A DNA stretch of 64,000 bases from Oceanobacter mangrovi (lineage in GTDB: Bacteria; Pseudomonadota; Gammaproteobacteria; Pseudomonadales; Oceanobacteraceae). The position numbers and the translations under genes were made by a program. The stretch's first letter is position 1. Each line of letters starts with the position of its first letter. Under the pieces are notes generated by a model. It did not search any database. It was given only the letters and a program-made list of their open reading frames with translations, and had not been told where the DNA came from. Shown in pieces: positions 8,735 through 18,306 of the stretch. The stretch covers positions 558,001-622,000 of the forward strand of contig NZ_JAHXZR010000001.1 of NCBI RefSeq assembly GCF_019740315.1, given 5' to 3'.

Positions 8735-9034
8735 ATGTCTGACGAAGATCTGGATATGCATGAAGACGACATGCAGGATAACGAAGATATTGGTGATGAT
8801 GTCGACGATGATTCTGATGATGAATCAGGATCGACCAAGGCAGCCAAAAAAGCCGCTGCCGAGGAAGAAGACGAAGCCAAGTCGATGACGGTTCATAATG
8901 AGCTGCGTCGCTCGCTGGAAGATGACGTTGCGGCGTTTCTGGCGAAAGGGGGCAAAATCGAGCAGGTGGAAGATAATGTCATGGCAGATCCCCCACGCAA
9001 GCCGCAGTCGAACTACGGTAGTCGACCGATTTAA
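8735..9034 (+). CDS. sutA: SutA-like RNA polymerase-binding regulator
   Basis: A 99-residue acidic protein. Residues 1-38 are almost entirely D/E/S, followed by an alanine- and lysine-rich stretch, a helix (ELRRSLEDDVAAFLAKGGKI) and the conserved tail VMADPPRKP-SNYGSRPI. That tail matches SutA of Pseudomonas aeruginosa, which binds RNA polymerase and supports transcription in slow-growing cells. The ATG was chosen for its strong SD (GGGGAGG); the open frame upstream is not conserved-looking. It stands alone between two unrelated genes and ends at a strong terminator. Confidence 0.85.
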   Translation: MSDEDLDMHEDDMQDNEDIGDDVDDDSDDESGSTKAAKKAAAEEEDEAKSMTVHNELRRSLEDDVAAFLAKGGKIEQVEDNVMADPPRKPQSNYGSRPI

Positions 9035-9146
9035 GCGGTTGGCTGGTTCACCGGGTTCATGCGCGGTCGGAGCGCTGGAAGACGTAGCTGCTGCGGGTAC
9101 CATTTGGCGTAGTACGTGGCAGGCAGGGCAGTCGTCAGAATCAACA

Positions 9147-9177
9147 ACGGGGAGCTTCGGCTCCCCGTTTGCTTTTG
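9147..9177 (+). terminator. Intrinsic terminator of sutA
   Basis: Ten-base-pair stem AACGGGGAGC / GCTCCCCGTT closed by a stable TTCG tetraloop, followed by TGCTTTT. It lies about 110 bases after sutA and faces the end of the HAD phosphatase gene. Confidence 0.88.
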
Positions 9178-9196
9178 CGCTTTTGATTCAGGCGCT

Positions 9197-9913
9197 TCAG
9201 CTGGCGTATTGCAGTTCCAGCTGATGGATCAGGGCATCCAGTTGCTCAAGCTTTTCGGCAACGTATTGTGGCGCCGCCAGCTCTGCTGGCCAGTCTTGTT
9301 GGTACAACGGCGTCCAGATGGCGTGAATGCCCAACTGACGGGCGGCATCAACATCATTGTGGGGGTGGTCGCCGATGTGAATACATTCGTGCGGCTCGAT
9401 ACCCTGATGGTTGAGCGCGGCATGGAACATGTCTGGTGCCGGTTTGGCGATACCAATGTCATCCGCGGTAATACAGGCCTGGAAATAGTCGTCGACACCG
9501 GCCAGTTGCAAGTCAGCATTGCCATTGGTGACGGCGATAACCGGCAGTCGTCGGGTCAGGCTTTGCAGCAGCGGCAGGGTCTGTTCAAACAGTTCCAGCT
9601 GGCTGCGCTCACGGTAGAACACCGCAAAAGCCGCTTCCGCCAGTTCCAGTGCCGGTTCGCTTTTGATGCCGGTCTGCATCACTGCACGGCGCAGGCTTTC
9701 GATTCTCAGTTTTGATACCTGTTGGGCCATCGATGGATAACATTCACCCAGGTCGATACGGTACTGACGCAGGCCTTCGAGGTCGTAGAGGCTGGCCAGT
9801 TGTGGGCACTCGGCAGTGATAAATTCGTAACAGGCCCGTTCTGCCCGTTGCAGCGCTGCGGCCGGATTCCAGAGCGTATCGTCGAGATCGAAAGTTACCA
9901 GCTTGATGGTCAA
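9197..9913 (-). CDS. yigB: HAD-family phosphatase, YigB-like
   Basis: A 238-residue HAD hydrolase with motif I DLDDTLW, motif II VTNG, the motif III lysine in IAKPAPDMF and motif IV GDHPHNDVDAARQLG. The length and motifs fit YigB, a phosphatase acting on a riboflavin-pathway intermediate and other small phosphates in E. coli. In Pseudomonas and E. coli this gene follows xerC in the dapF operon; here it follows the DUF484 gene directly, with 60 bases between them. Confidence 0.88.
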   Translation of the reverse strand: MTIKLVTFDLDDTLWNPAAALQRAERACYEFITAECPQLASLYDLEGLRQYRIDLGECYPSMAQQVSKLRIESLRRAVMQTGIKSEPALELAEAAFAVFYRERSQLELFEQTLPLLQSLTRRLPVIAVTNGNADLQLAGVDDYFQACITADDIGIAKPAPDMFHAALNHQGIEPHECIHIGDHPHNDVDAARQLGIHAIWTPLYQQDWPAELAAPQYVAEKLEQLDALIHQLELQYAS

Positions 9914-9973
9914 TTCAGGCTCCTGACTGCAATAACAGGGTAGTGTGGTGCAAGGCTTGGAACCGGTTGCCTG

Positions 9974-10651
9974 CTAGCGGGCAACCGGAGTCTGATGCAG
10001 GCGCAACGCCAGTACATCACACAGATAATCCAGAAACAGGGTATCCATCGAGGTGCGGTAATACCCGGGATTCTGGCTCGCGAGTACCAGAATACCGTGG
10101 TTGTCCTGGCCACGAATCTGGGCTGCCGCAATCGAACCCATGTCGGTCGTATCCAGATTCAGCAAGGTGGCCATTTCCTGTTTGCTGAGCTGGCCACAAA
10201 TGGCCCGATGGCCCTTGAACAGACGATGGATGTTACGTTGCTGTTCCTGGTTGCGAATGGCAACCAGCGGCCGTTCCAGCTGGCGTTCGGTAAAGTGCAA
10301 CAAACGCCAGGCATCAACACCAAAGTCGTTGCGCAGTGAGTCGTCCAGCGCCGCATGCAGGGCCAGCCAGCTGTCTGCTTCGATCAGCGCCAGCACCAGC
10401 CGACGGGTTTTCTCGAACAGCTGGTCGTTGCGACGGGCATTTTCCAACAGATCTGACAGCCGTTGGCGCAGCTCGACATTGCGGTCACGGTGCACCTGCA
10501 CCTGACGTTCGATCAGGCTGGTGGCACCGCTGGCGTTGTGATGCGGAATCCGCAGCTGCGACAGCAATTCGTCCTTGCCGACGAAGAATTCCGGATGATC
10601 GTGCAGAAACTGCTCTACATCGGCTTCGGTGAGTCTTGGCTGTTGGCTCAT
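9974..10651 (-). CDS. DUF484 family protein
   Basis: A 225-residue DUF484 protein. The N-terminal part (VEQFLHDHPEFF) and GAF-like core are typical of the family that sits between dapF and xerC in many gammaproteobacteria. The biochemical role is unknown. It follows dapF by 30 bases in the same direction and is likely in the lysA-dapF transcript. xerC, usually next, is absent. Confidence 0.9.
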   Translation of the reverse strand: MSQQPRLTEADVEQFLHDHPEFFVGKDELLSQLRIPHHNASGATSLIERQVQVHRDRNVELRQRLSDLLENARRNDQLFEKTRRLVLALIEADSWLALHAALDDSLRNDFGVDAWRLLHFTERQLERPLVAIRNQEQQRNIHRLFKGHRAICGQLSKQEMATLLNLDTTDMGSIAAAQIRGQDNHGILVLASQNPGYYRTSMDTLFLDYLCDVLALRLHQTPVAR

Positions 10652-10681
10652 TTCCTTACCTGCTTCGGGTTAGCGGTTGAG

Positions 10682-11512
10682 TCAGATGGTTACGCGGCCT
10701 TCAAAAACACTTTCGGCGGGTCCGGTCATATGGACGCTGGACTGGCCGTCCCAATCAATTTTCAGATCACCGCCGGGCAAATGCACCAGTACGCCGGGCT
10801 GCAACCAGCCGCGCAGCTGGCCTGACACCACGGCAGCACAGGCGCCGGTGCCGCAAGCGAGGGTTTCGCCGCTACCGCGCTCGAACACCCGCAGCCGGAT
10901 TTCATGCGGATTCACAATCTGCATAAACCCGACATTGACCTTGTTGGGGAAAAATTCACAGGACTCGATGATCGGGCCCCAGCTTTCCACCGGCGCGGTA
11001 TCAACATCGTTGACACGGATGACGGCATGGGGGTTGCCCATCGACACGGCACCAAAACGCACGTCACCGATGCCCGGAATATCACGCCGGTATTCTGGCA
11101 TGAATTGTTCGGCCAGCAGCGGAATTTTGGCCGGTTCCAGAATCGCCTGGCCCATGTCGACGACAACCTGGTCATCGTCGGTCAGGTGCAATTCCATAAT
11201 GCCGGTGGCGGTTTCAACGCGGATATCCCGTTTGCCGGTCAGATGATTTTCATGCACAAAGCGGGCGAAACAGCGGGCACCATTGCCGCAGTTTTCCACT
11301 TCACTGCCATCGGCATTGAAGATGCGGTAACGGAAGTCGACGTCCGGCCGGTTGGGCCGTTCGACGATCAGCAGCTGATCGAAACCGATACCAAAATTGC
11401 GGTCAGACAGCTCGCGCACCCGCTCCGGGCGGATGCGACCAGTCTGGGTGACCAGATCGATCACCACAAAGTCATTGCCGATGCCGTGCATCTTGCTGAA
11501 TTTGACTCTCAT
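10682..11512 (-). CDS. dapF: Diaminopimelate epimerase
   Basis: A 276-residue enzyme that interconverts LL- and meso-diaminopimelate for lysine and peptidoglycan synthesis. Both catalytic cysteines are visible, in NGARCFARF and [12 protein letters not shown], along with the N-terminal [13 protein letters not shown]. Its ATG overlaps the stop of lysA by four bases, so the two are translationally coupled and the pathway order (epimerase then decarboxylase) is kept in one operon. Confidence 0.97.
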   Translation of the reverse strand: MRVKFSKMHGIGNDFVVIDLVTQTGRIRPERVRELSDRNFGIGFDQLLIVERPNRPDVDFRYRIFNADGSEVENCGNGARCFARFVHENHLTGKRDIRVETATGIMELHLTDDDQVVVDMGQAILEPAKIPLLAEQFMPEYRRDIPGIGDVRFGAVSMGNPHAVIRVNDVDTAPVESWGPIIESCEFFPNKVNVGFMQIVNPHEIRLRVFERGSGETLACGTGACAAVVSGQLRGWLQPGVLVHLPGGDLKIDWDGQSSVHMTGPAESVFEGRVTI

Positions 11513-12765
11513 GCGTGCTCCGGCAGCAGCTGTTCGTTGTGGAACAGTTCAGCAATGGTTTCACGCTGGCGAATCACATAGGACTGCTCGCCATCAACCA
11601 TGATTTCGGCGGCACGGCCACGAGTGTTGTAGTTGGACGCCATCACAAAACCGTAGGCGCCAGCCGACATCACGGCGATGAGGTCACCCTGCTCCAGCGC
11701 CAGCTCACGGTTCTTGCCGAGGAAGTCACCGGTTTCACACACCGGGCCGACCAGATCGTAGGTGCGCACTGGCGCATCGCTGTTCTGCTTGACGGTCTTG
11801 ATGGCCTGCCAGGCGGAATACAGGGATGGTCGGATCAGGTCGTTCATGGCGCCGTCGATGATGGCGAAATTCTTGTGTTCGTTGAGCTTGAGGTATTCCA
11901 CCTTGCTGAGGAACACACCGGCGTTGGCGGAGATGGAGCGGCCTGGCTCAAAGATCAGCTTGAACTGGCGCTCACCCAGACGGGCTTTGACCGCGTCGAT
12001 GTATTCCGCTGGTGAAGCCGGGGTTTCGTCGTTGTAACAGACGCCCAGGCCGCCACCCAGATCCAGGTGCTCAATGGTGATGCCTTTACCGGCCAGGTCG
12101 TCGATCAGCAGCAGCAGGCGGTCAAGCGCATCCAGGAATGGTGTGATGGAAGTCAGCTGGCTGCCGATGTGGCAGTCGACACCAATCACTTCAATACCTA
12201 GCAGGCTGGCGGCGCGTTGGTAAACCGCCGGTGCACGCTCGATGTCGATACCAAACTTGTTATCTTTCAGGCCGGTAGAAATATACGGGTGGGTCTGGGC
12301 GTCAACGTCCGGGTTTACCCGCACGGATACCCGGGCAACCTTGCCCATCGAGGTCGCAACCTCGTTGAGACGTTCCAGCTCGGCTTCGGATTCGAGGTTG
12401 AAACAGCCAATGCCGACTTCCAGCGCGCGCTGCATTTCAGCGGCTTGTTTGCCAACACCGGAGAAAATGATTTTGGCTGGCTCGCCACCGGCGGCCAGTA
12501 CCCGCTCCAGTTCACCCTGGCTGACGATGTCGAAACCGGCACCCAGGCGGGCCAGTACATTCAGCACCGCCAGGTTGGCGTTGGATTTGACGGCAAAACA
12601 GACCTGATGTGGCCACTCGCCGAGTGCCTTGTCGTAGGCCAGGAAGTGATCTTCCAGTGCCTTGCGGGAGTAAACGTACAGCGGCGTGCCATGGGTTGCA
12701 GCCAGGGCTGCCAGATCAACGTTTTCGGCGTGCAGGCTGCCCTGCTGGTAGTTAAATACTGACAT
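11509..12765 (-). CDS. lysA: Diaminopimelate decarboxylase
   Basis: A 418-residue PLP enzyme making L-lysine from meso-diaminopimelate. The PLP lysine lies in [18 protein letters not shown], the substrate region [11 protein letters not shown] and CETGDFLG are conserved. It starts immediately after the lptM stop and overlaps dapF, so lptM-lysA-dapF-DUF484 reads as one operon. Confidence 0.97.
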   Translation of the reverse strand: MSVFNYQQGSLHAENVDLAALAATHGTPLYVYSRKALEDHFLAYDKALGEWPHQVCFAVKSNANLAVLNVLARLGAGFDIVSQGELERVLAAGGEPAKIIFSGVGKQAAEMQRALEVGIGCFNLESEAELERLNEVATSMGKVARVSVRVNPDVDAQTHPYISTGLKDNKFGIDIERAPAVYQRAASLLGIEVIGVDCHIGSQLTSITPFLDALDRLLLLIDDLAGKGITIEHLDLGGGLGVCYNDETPASPAEYIDAVKARLGERQFKLIFEPGRSISANAGVFLSKVEYLKLNEHKNFAIIDGAMNDLIRPSLYSAWQAIKTVKQNSDAPVRTYDLVGPVCETGDFLGKNRELALEQGDLIAVMSAGAYGFVMASNYNTRGRAAEIMVDGEQSYVIRQRETIAELFHNEQLLPEHA

Positions 12766-12912
12766 TTAAGAGGTCTGTTCCGTATCAGGTTGTTCAGGCA
12801 GATACAGGGGACCTTTCTGTCCACATCCAGAGGTGCCAAGCAGCATCAGACTCAGCACCGCGCCCAGCAACAGGGCTATCAGGCGGCGGGGTGACCATGA
12901 CGACGATTTCAT
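12766..12912 (-). CDS. lptM: LptM (YifL/LppL) small lipoprotein
   Basis: A 48-residue lipoprotein precursor with basic N-terminus, hydrophobic signal, lipobox-like GTSGC and the conserved GQKGPLYLP after the lipidated cysteine. LptM stabilises the LptD-LptE outer-membrane LPS translocon in E. coli. The start was placed at the ATG preceded by GAGAGAAG; the longer open frame adds 40 unrelated residues. It abuts lysA with no gap, the normal arrangement. Confidence 0.9.
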   Translation of the reverse strand: MKSSSWSPRRLIALLLGAVLSLMLLGTSGCGQKGPLYLPEQPDTEQTS

Positions 12913-13023
12913 CGAGCTTCTCTCTGCAGGTGGTGGCCGGCGAAAGTCTGCTTCGGCGTGCTGACAGGCACGTTGGAGTGGCAGGGATTTCGGCTTGGGG
13001 CCTGTATCGTTTGTTAACCAGGC

Positions 13024-13051
13024 ATTATACACGCAGTGCGGAAGCTGTCTC
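13024..13051 (-). promoter_or_regulatory. Sigma70-type promoter of lptM-lysA-dapF
   Basis: On the minus strand, GAGACA and TATAAT are spaced by 16 bases. Transcription would start near 13017, about 105 bases before the lptM ATG. The site overlaps the last codons of cyaA, so the lysine operon probably has its own promoter besides any read-through. Confidence 0.5.
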
Positions 13052-15833
13052 AGCTGGATGGCTGGTTGATGTAATGTTCTTGCTGTTGTTTGCGGTGCCA
13101 GTGCTGCAACAGGTTATGGTTGTTGGTGTCTTCGACAATCACATCGCTGAGGTAGCAGGGATAACGTTCCTGGCTGTTACGCAGTTGTTGGATTCGCTTG
13201 CGAATGTCTTCGTAGAGGTTGTCGCCATGCTGCCAGATACTGAATTCCTCGTAGTTGCAGTAGAAGGTCGGCTGGCGGTCGGCGTCAAAGTGCACACTCA
13301 GATCAATCGCCGCTGGCTGGTTGGCCGCTTCCGGAATGCCGCGCCGGTTGACGATCCAGTCGCTTTTGCGGGATTTGTAGAGTGGGTGAGCGTGTTGCTG
13401 TTCGATCAGTTCAAACAGTAGCAGACCGCCGAATCCCGGGTTGTTGTGGTGCCAGCGGTGTTGCAGTTGCAGCAGGAATCGGAGGGTCGGCAACAGCCAG
13501 TAGCGGACTTGTGAGCGTGGTAGCCGGTAGCGCACCAGCGCGGCGTATTCGTCGACCAGATAAAACTCCAGTGTGTTGCCGCGCTGTTGGTAAAACAGCT
13601 GCCAGTGGTTTGGCTTGCAGTGTTGCATGATGTCGTTAAGCGGCAGCGGTGTCGGGCAATAGCGGTCGGCAAAGGTGGGTGAAAAACGTTCGCGCGGCCG
13701 CCGCAGAAAATCGATCAGGTCGCCATCGTTGCTGAGATTCTGGTATTGCCAGCGTGCCGCTTGCTGGTCAAGCGGGTTGAATCTGGGTTGCAGGCCGAAG
13801 CGCTGATTACCGAGCTGGTAGACGCTGGCGGCCTGATGACGGCGGAAATGACCGATGGCACTGGCCAGTAATTGTAAAACGCGGTGGCGAATTTGGGCGG
13901 CACGGGTGGCACCAAAGCACAGTAGTTCAAATGCGGGTCGCTGTTTGCGGTCGACCAGCAAGGGCAGCAGCTTTTGCAGTGCCTGATTCAGCGCTTCCTG
14001 ACCATGGAAATGATCAACCTGCCATTCGTCCCAGCTGTTACGGGTCAAAACATCCACGGTTGAAATCAGATTGGTGCGAGTGCCACTGAAATTCAGCACG
14101 TCATCGCGATCGGTAATTTTATGCAAACCGGCCTTGCTGAGTTCTGCCAGCGGATCGCTGCCGCAGTTGATAAATACCTGCAAGTGGGTGGTATGAGGTT
14201 TCTGTAGCCAGTCGGCTGTTGGCATTGGCGCCTGTAACAGGCTGCGCACTGCATTGGCCGTCAGCTTCAGTTCGTGGCGGCTGATGACGTCGGCAGGAAA
14301 GCTGTCGATACGGGTATCGCGGCCGATCAGACCATTCAGTTCGGCAAACGCCAATAATTCAATCAGGCTCGGGCTCTGGCGCAGAATGCGCTCGTCCGGT
14401 GGTGGGTCCAGCCAATAACCGGGCGCCAGTTGCCAGACGCCGGGGTAGCGGCAGAGCGTCAGCTGATGTTGCACCAGTGATGGTGAAATGCCCGGGTTGA
14501 TCCGCACGATCTTGCCGGGGCGGGCATCAAAGGCAGCGTGCAGCTGGCTACCCAGCGCCCGAATATCACTGTTGCTGATGTACAGGGAGTTGACGTGACG
14601 TTCACTGAATTGCTGGATCTGCCGGTAACAACTCAGTAGCTCGTTAACCAGGTCATTACGTTCGCGGAATACCTGCTGCGGCGTCCAGTCGCGGTAACTG
14701 TCGAGCTGTTCAAGCTGGTCACGGCTCCAGTGCCATTGCCTAGTCAGTGACAGCATGTGGCGATAGCGCCAGCTGCCAGGAGCGTCTGTACCGGAGCGAC
14801 TCAGGCGGATGGCAGTTTTGTAGTAGAAGGCGCGGCGAATCAGCTCGATACGAGCCTGACTGAGATTGGGGATCTGCAGCAAACGATGCAGCATCAGCTG
14901 GTAGGCGTCACAGCTGGCCGGATCATTGTTGCCTTGTTGCACCTGCTTCTTCAGATCCAGGCAAAGTGGCAGGCTGGCCGGGTAGCTGCTGGCGTAGGAG
15001 CGAAACAGCATCAGTTTCAGCAGCGCCTTGTAGGGGCCAGACAGGCTTTTGTGCAGCTGCCACATGGCAGCGCCAACAAACTCATTCACCGGAATCTGCT
15101 GAATATTGCCGAAGTCGAGCCATTGGTCGGCCTGTACCTGGCCCTGTCGGACCAAATGCTGCCAGAAGTTTTCCTCATCAATGTTCTGGCTGTTGACGGG
15201 CAATAGCCACCAACGCGGATAACGACCCGCGAGCCAGATAGCGCTGCGGTAAAACTCGTCGAGTAGCAGCAGATGTTGGCTGGTACCGCAGTTTTCGCCT
15301 TGGGCCGCGAGTTGCAGACCCTGGCGGAACTGTTGAAGGTCCATGATAAAAAAATGCACTTCCAAATCGTCTTCAGCGGCCCACTTTTCAAGCCGCTGGC
15401 ACTTGTCTTCCAGCCGCTGGCGGGCGTCCTCATTCAGTGACTGGTTGAGGCAAATCCAGATATCCAGATCACTGTCCGGCGTTTGTGCCAGTGAACCCAG
15501 GCTGCCCATCACATACAGACCACCAATGGCATTTTGCTGGCGGGTATGGGTATCCAGTTTCGGCATTACCCGCAGGAGATGGCGGACGGCCAGCTCGGTA
15601 TCGCTGTTGATTCGATAATGATCAATGCCGCAAGGGGTTTCCGGACCATTGAAACCGGGCAAGTTAGGTTGGTTGAAATGCAGCAGCAGTGGCAACAGTT
15701 GCAGAATGTACTGGTGACGCCGGGGCATGATCGATTGGGCGTGAGTGAGCCTCTGCTGGTTGAGCTGCAGAAAGGCTTGCTGCCATTCGCTGGTCTGGCG
15801 TGTGGTGGGGAACTGCGTGGTGCCGGAGGTCAT
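13050..15833 (-). CDS. cyaA: Class I adenylate cyclase
   Basis: A 927-residue class I (enterobacterial-type) adenylate cyclase making cAMP. The N-terminal nucleotidyltransferase signature GSLGSLAQTPDSDLDIWIC is clear, and the region upstream (LLPLLLHFNQPNLPGF, CGIDHY) aligns with the start of E. coli CyaA (848 residues); the extra length is mostly C-terminal. No in-frame ATG, GTG or TTG lies between the preceding in-frame stop and the ATG used. That ATG is one base from GGAGG and sits inside a hairpin (separate entry). The usual neighbour cyaY is not present. Confidence 0.93.
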   Translation of the reverse strand: MTSGTTQFPTTRQTSEWQQAFLQLNQQRLTHAQSIMPRRHQYILQLLPLLLHFNQPNLPGFNGPETPCGIDHYRINSDTELAVRHLLRVMPKLDTHTRQQNAIGGLYVMGSLGSLAQTPDSDLDIWICLNQSLNEDARQRLEDKCQRLEKWAAEDDLEVHFFIMDLQQFRQGLQLAAQGENCGTSQHLLLLDEFYRSAIWLAGRYPRWWLLPVNSQNIDEENFWQHLVRQGQVQADQWLDFGNIQQIPVNEFVGAAMWQLHKSLSGPYKALLKLMLFRSYASSYPASLPLCLDLKKQVQQGNNDPASCDAYQLMLHRLLQIPNLSQARIELIRRAFYYKTAIRLSRSGTDAPGSWRYRHMLSLTRQWHWSRDQLEQLDSYRDWTPQQVFRERNDLVNELLSCYRQIQQFSERHVNSLYISNSDIRALGSQLHAAFDARPGKIVRINPGISPSLVQHQLTLCRYPGVWQLAPGYWLDPPPDERILRQSPSLIELLAFAELNGLIGRDTRIDSFPADVISRHELKLTANAVRSLLQAPMPTADWLQKPHTTHLQVFINCGSDPLAELSKAGLHKITDRDDVLNFSGTRTNLISTVDVLTRNSWDEWQVDHFHGQEALNQALQKLLPLLVDRKQRPAFELLCFGATRAAQIRHRVLQLLASAIGHFRRHQAASVYQLGNQRFGLQPRFNPLDQQAARWQYQNLSNDGDLIDFLRRPRERFSPTFADRYCPTPLPLNDIMQHCKPNHWQLFYQQRGNTLEFYLVDEYAALVRYRLPRSQVRYWLLPTLRFLLQLQHRWHHNNPGFGGLLLFELIEQQHAHPLYKSRKSDWIVNRRGIPEAANQPAAIDLSVHFDADRQPTFYCNYEEFSIWQHGDNLYEDIRKRIQQLRNSQERYPCYLSDVIVEDTNNHNLLQHWHRKQQQEHYINQPSS

Positions 15834-15853
15834 GCCTCCATTATAGGAGGCAT
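15832..15853 (-). promoter_or_regulatory. Hairpin and 7-codon leader ORF at the cyaA start
   Basis: The leftward RNA contains AUGCCUCC-UAUAAU-GGAGGCAU, an 8-base-pair stem that pairs both the GGAGG and most of the cyaA start codon. The left arm begins a 7-codon ORF (MPPIMEA) whose TGA overlaps the cyaA ATG as ATGA. This suggests cyaA translation depends on opening of the hairpin by ribosomes on the leader ORF. The structure is seen directly; the mechanism is inferred. Confidence 0.45.
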
Positions 15854-15863
15854 TTTTCCAGCT

Positions 15864-15885
15864 GCCGGTCTGTGACCGGCTTTTT
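15864..15885 (+). terminator. Rightward terminator-like hairpin between pyrX and cyaA
   Basis: Seven-base-pair stem GCCGGTC / GACCGGC, TGT loop, followed by TTTTT on the plus strand. Both flanking genes run leftward, so no annotated gene ends here in the direction of the T-run. It may stop antisense transcripts, or act only as a 3' hairpin in the other direction. Confidence 0.5.
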
Positions 15886-15920
15886 AATTCTTAACTTTAA
15901 CCGGGGCTTTGCTCAGAATT

Positions 15921-17165
15921 TCAGAGCGCTGCCTTGCTGTCGACGTCGGTGCGGAAGGAGCGATAGCCATCAACGAAGGTTGCGACCACCTTGCCGCCCA
16001 GTCCCTGGCCGGTTTTGGCCATCGGATCAATCAGCGAGGCGTTGAACAGCTCACCTTCCTGCAGGCCGGTTTGCAGCTGCAATACGGCTGCTGGCAGGCT
16101 GCTGAGCGCTCGCAGGGTAGCGTTGAGTTCCAGTTCACCGCGATTGATCAGTCCCATCAACAGGCCGGTGAACGAGCCGTAAACCGCCATACCGGCTGCG
16201 GAGTCGGCAAATGGTGCTTTCTTGGCCGCAATTTCGTGTTGCTGGTGGTTGGAACAGATCGCCAGTTCACCCGCATTGACGGCTTGCAGCAGGGCCTGAC
16301 GGTCAGCTTCGCTGCGCAGTGGTGGCTGAACGTGGAAGTGACTGTCGAAACCGTTGACGCAGGCGTCAGTGAAGCAGAGGTTTGCAATTGCGACGTCGGC
16401 GGTGACCGGCAGACCATGCTGCCAGGCGTCACGCAGCTTTTCGATGCTGCGGGCACAGCTGATCTGGCTGATGTGGACCTTGGCACCGGTTTGCTCGGCC
16501 AGCAACAGGATTTGCGCCAGCGCGATGGTTTCGGCGGTTTCTGGAATCCCGGCCAGACCCATGCGGGTGGCCGTCGGGCCTTCGTGCATCACTCCACCGG
16601 CACTGAGGGCGGCATCATTGGCGTGCAGGAACAGGCGGATGTCGTAGGTCGCGGCGTATTCCATCAGCCGCCGCATGACGTAGGCGTCCTTGATCGGCTG
16701 ACGGGCGTTACTGAGCGCCACACAACCGGCGTTACGCAGACCAACCATATTGGACAGCTGTTCGCCTTCAAGGCCCTGGGTCAGGGCTCCCAATGGCAGC
16801 ACGCGGGTGTAGCCGGCGCTGGCTGCCTTGTCGAGCATCAGCTGGACGACGGCGGCGCTGTCGGCCACGGGCCTGGTCAGCGGCTGGGCGCAAACATGGG
16901 TAAAACCGGCGCTGGCCGCGATCAGGGTTTCGCTGGCAATGGTGCCACGATGTGGATAACCCGGTTCATTCAAATAGCTGCTGAGATCGATAAAACCAGG
17001 CAGCAGCCACAGTCCCTGGGCATCCAGGGTCGATTCAATGGTGCCGCCGGCTGGTTTCTGGCCAATCGCACGGATACGGCCTTCGCCAACATAAATGTCG
17101 CAAATCTGGTCCAATTGTTGATCCGGGGAAATCACCCGGGCATCACGAATGTGCAGATATTTCAT
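15921..17165 (-). CDS. pyrX: Dihydroorotase-like PyrC' (non-catalytic)
   Basis: A 414-residue type I dihydroorotase homologue. The metal-binding HxH after PGFID is replaced ([14 protein letters not shown]), so two zinc ligands are missing and the protein should be inactive. This is the state of PyrC' of Pseudomonas, which is needed for assembly of the dodecameric aspartate transcarbamoylase rather than catalysis. It overlaps pyrB by four bases, consistent with a stable PyrB-PyrC' complex. An active dihydroorotase must be encoded elsewhere. Confidence 0.92.
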   Translation of the reverse strand: MKYLHIRDARVISPDQQLDQICDIYVGEGRIRAIGQKPAGGTIESTLDAQGLWLLPGFIDLSSYLNEPGYPHRGTIASETLIAASAGFTHVCAQPLTRPVADSAAVVQLMLDKAASAGYTRVLPLGALTQGLEGEQLSNMVGLRNAGCVALSNARQPIKDAYVMRRLMEYAATYDIRLFLHANDAALSAGGVMHEGPTATRMGLAGIPETAETIALAQILLLAEQTGAKVHISQISCARSIEKLRDAWQHGLPVTADVAIANLCFTDACVNGFDSHFHVQPPLRSEADRQALLQAVNAGELAICSNHQQHEIAAKKAPFADSAAGMAVYGSFTGLLMGLINRGELELNATLRALSSLPAAVLQLQTGLQEGELFNASLIDPMAKTGQGLGGKVVATFVDGYRSFRTDVDSKAAL

Positions 17166-18184
17166 GCGCTGGCCTCCCCCTGGGCATCGTCATCGGCTTG
17201 TTGTGCTGCCTGTTGGCTGGCTTGCTGGCCGCTCATGGCCATTGCCATGACAGCCATGCGCACGGCGATGCCATAGCTGACCTGGTTCAGGATGACGGAT
17301 TGTGGGCCGTCAGCAACGGCGGATTCGATTTCAACGCCGCGGTTGATCGGCCCTGGATGCATCACAATGGCATCCGGCTTCGCCAGTGCCAGCTTTTCAG
17401 TGGTGAGGCCGTAGAGTTTGAAGAATTCACTTTCGCTTGGCAGCAGGGCGTTTTGCATACGTTCTTTTTGCAATCGCAGCATGATCACCACGTCACAGTC
17501 ACGCAGCGCCAGGTTGAAGTCGTAATAGGCCTTGCAACCCAGAGCTTCAATATCCCGTGGCAGCAGAGTGGCCGGACCAACAACCCGGACTTCGGCGGCG
17601 CCGAGGGCGTTAAGGGCATGAATCTGCGAGCGGGCAACACGCGAATGCAGGATGTCGCCGACGATGGCAACCACCTTGCCTTCAATCGCACCCTTGTGGC
17701 GGCGGATAGTCAGCATGTCGAGCATCGCCTGGGTCGGATGGGCATGGCGACCGTCACCGGCGTTGATAATAGCGACGTTGGGAGTGACGTGTTCAGCAAT
17801 AAAGTGAGCGGCACCGGAATCGGCATGACGGACGACAAACATGTCGCTGTACATGGCTTCCAGGTTCCACAGGGTGTCCATCAGGGTTTCGCCCTTGGCG
17901 GTTGCCGAGCGCGAGATGTCCAGATTCAGAATGTCCGCTGACAGTCGGGTCGCTGCCAGTTCGAAGGTCGAGCGGGTACGGGTACTGTTTTCAAAAAACA
18001 GGTTTACCACCGTTTTACCGCGTAACAAGGGCACCTTTTTAACGGCCCGTTCCTGGGTACTGATAAAGGAATCGGCGGTGTCGAGGATTTCCGTCAGCAA
18101 TTCCTTGCTGAGCCCTTCGATCGTGAGAAAGTGTTTCAGCTTGCCGTCGGCAGTAAGCTGAATCTGATTGGGATCTGTTGTCAT
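17162..18184 (-). CDS. pyrB: Aspartate carbamoyltransferase catalytic subunit
   Basis: A 340-residue enzyme forming carbamoyl aspartate in pyrimidine synthesis. The carbamoyl-phosphate motif [21 protein letters not shown] and [11 protein letters not shown] are conserved. The start is the ATG giving [10 protein letters not shown], which fits the family; the open frame extends 28 codons further with no conservation. The C-terminus is Q/A/D-rich. It lies between pyrR and pyrX in the pyrR-pyrB-pyrC' order of Pseudomonas. Confidence 0.95.
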   Translation of the reverse strand: MTTDPNQIQLTADGKLKHFLTIEGLSKELLTEILDTADSFISTQERAVKKVPLLRGKTVVNLFFENSTRTRSTFELAATRLSADILNLDISRSATAKGETLMDTLWNLEAMYSDMFVVRHADSGAAHFIAEHVTPNVAIINAGDGRHAHPTQAMLDMLTIRRHKGAIEGKVVAIVGDILHSRVARSQIHALNALGAAEVRVVGPATLLPRDIEALGCKAYYDFNLALRDCDVVIMLRLQKERMQNALLPSESEFFKLYGLTTEKLALAKPDAIVMHPGPINRGVEIESAVADGPQSVILNQVSYGIAVRMAVMAMAMSGQQASQQAAQQADDDAQGEASA

Positions 18185-18306
18185 AGCTGAACTCTTGGCC
18201 AAACCGGGCGATTTGTTGGGCGGGTGCAAAGCGGCGCGAATACTAGGGGCTGAACGTCTGCAAATCAATCGGCACGCCGCTGGCCGATTGATTCGTCAGC
18301 CCGACT

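Noticed and set aside
15840-15845. TATAAT on the minus strand as the cyaA promoter
   Set aside because: It would put the transcription start at the start codon and has no -35; it is the loop of the hairpin.
15909-17276. 455-codon plus-strand frame over pyrX
   Set aside because: Shadow of pyrX, whose minus-strand product is a clear dihydroorotase homologue.
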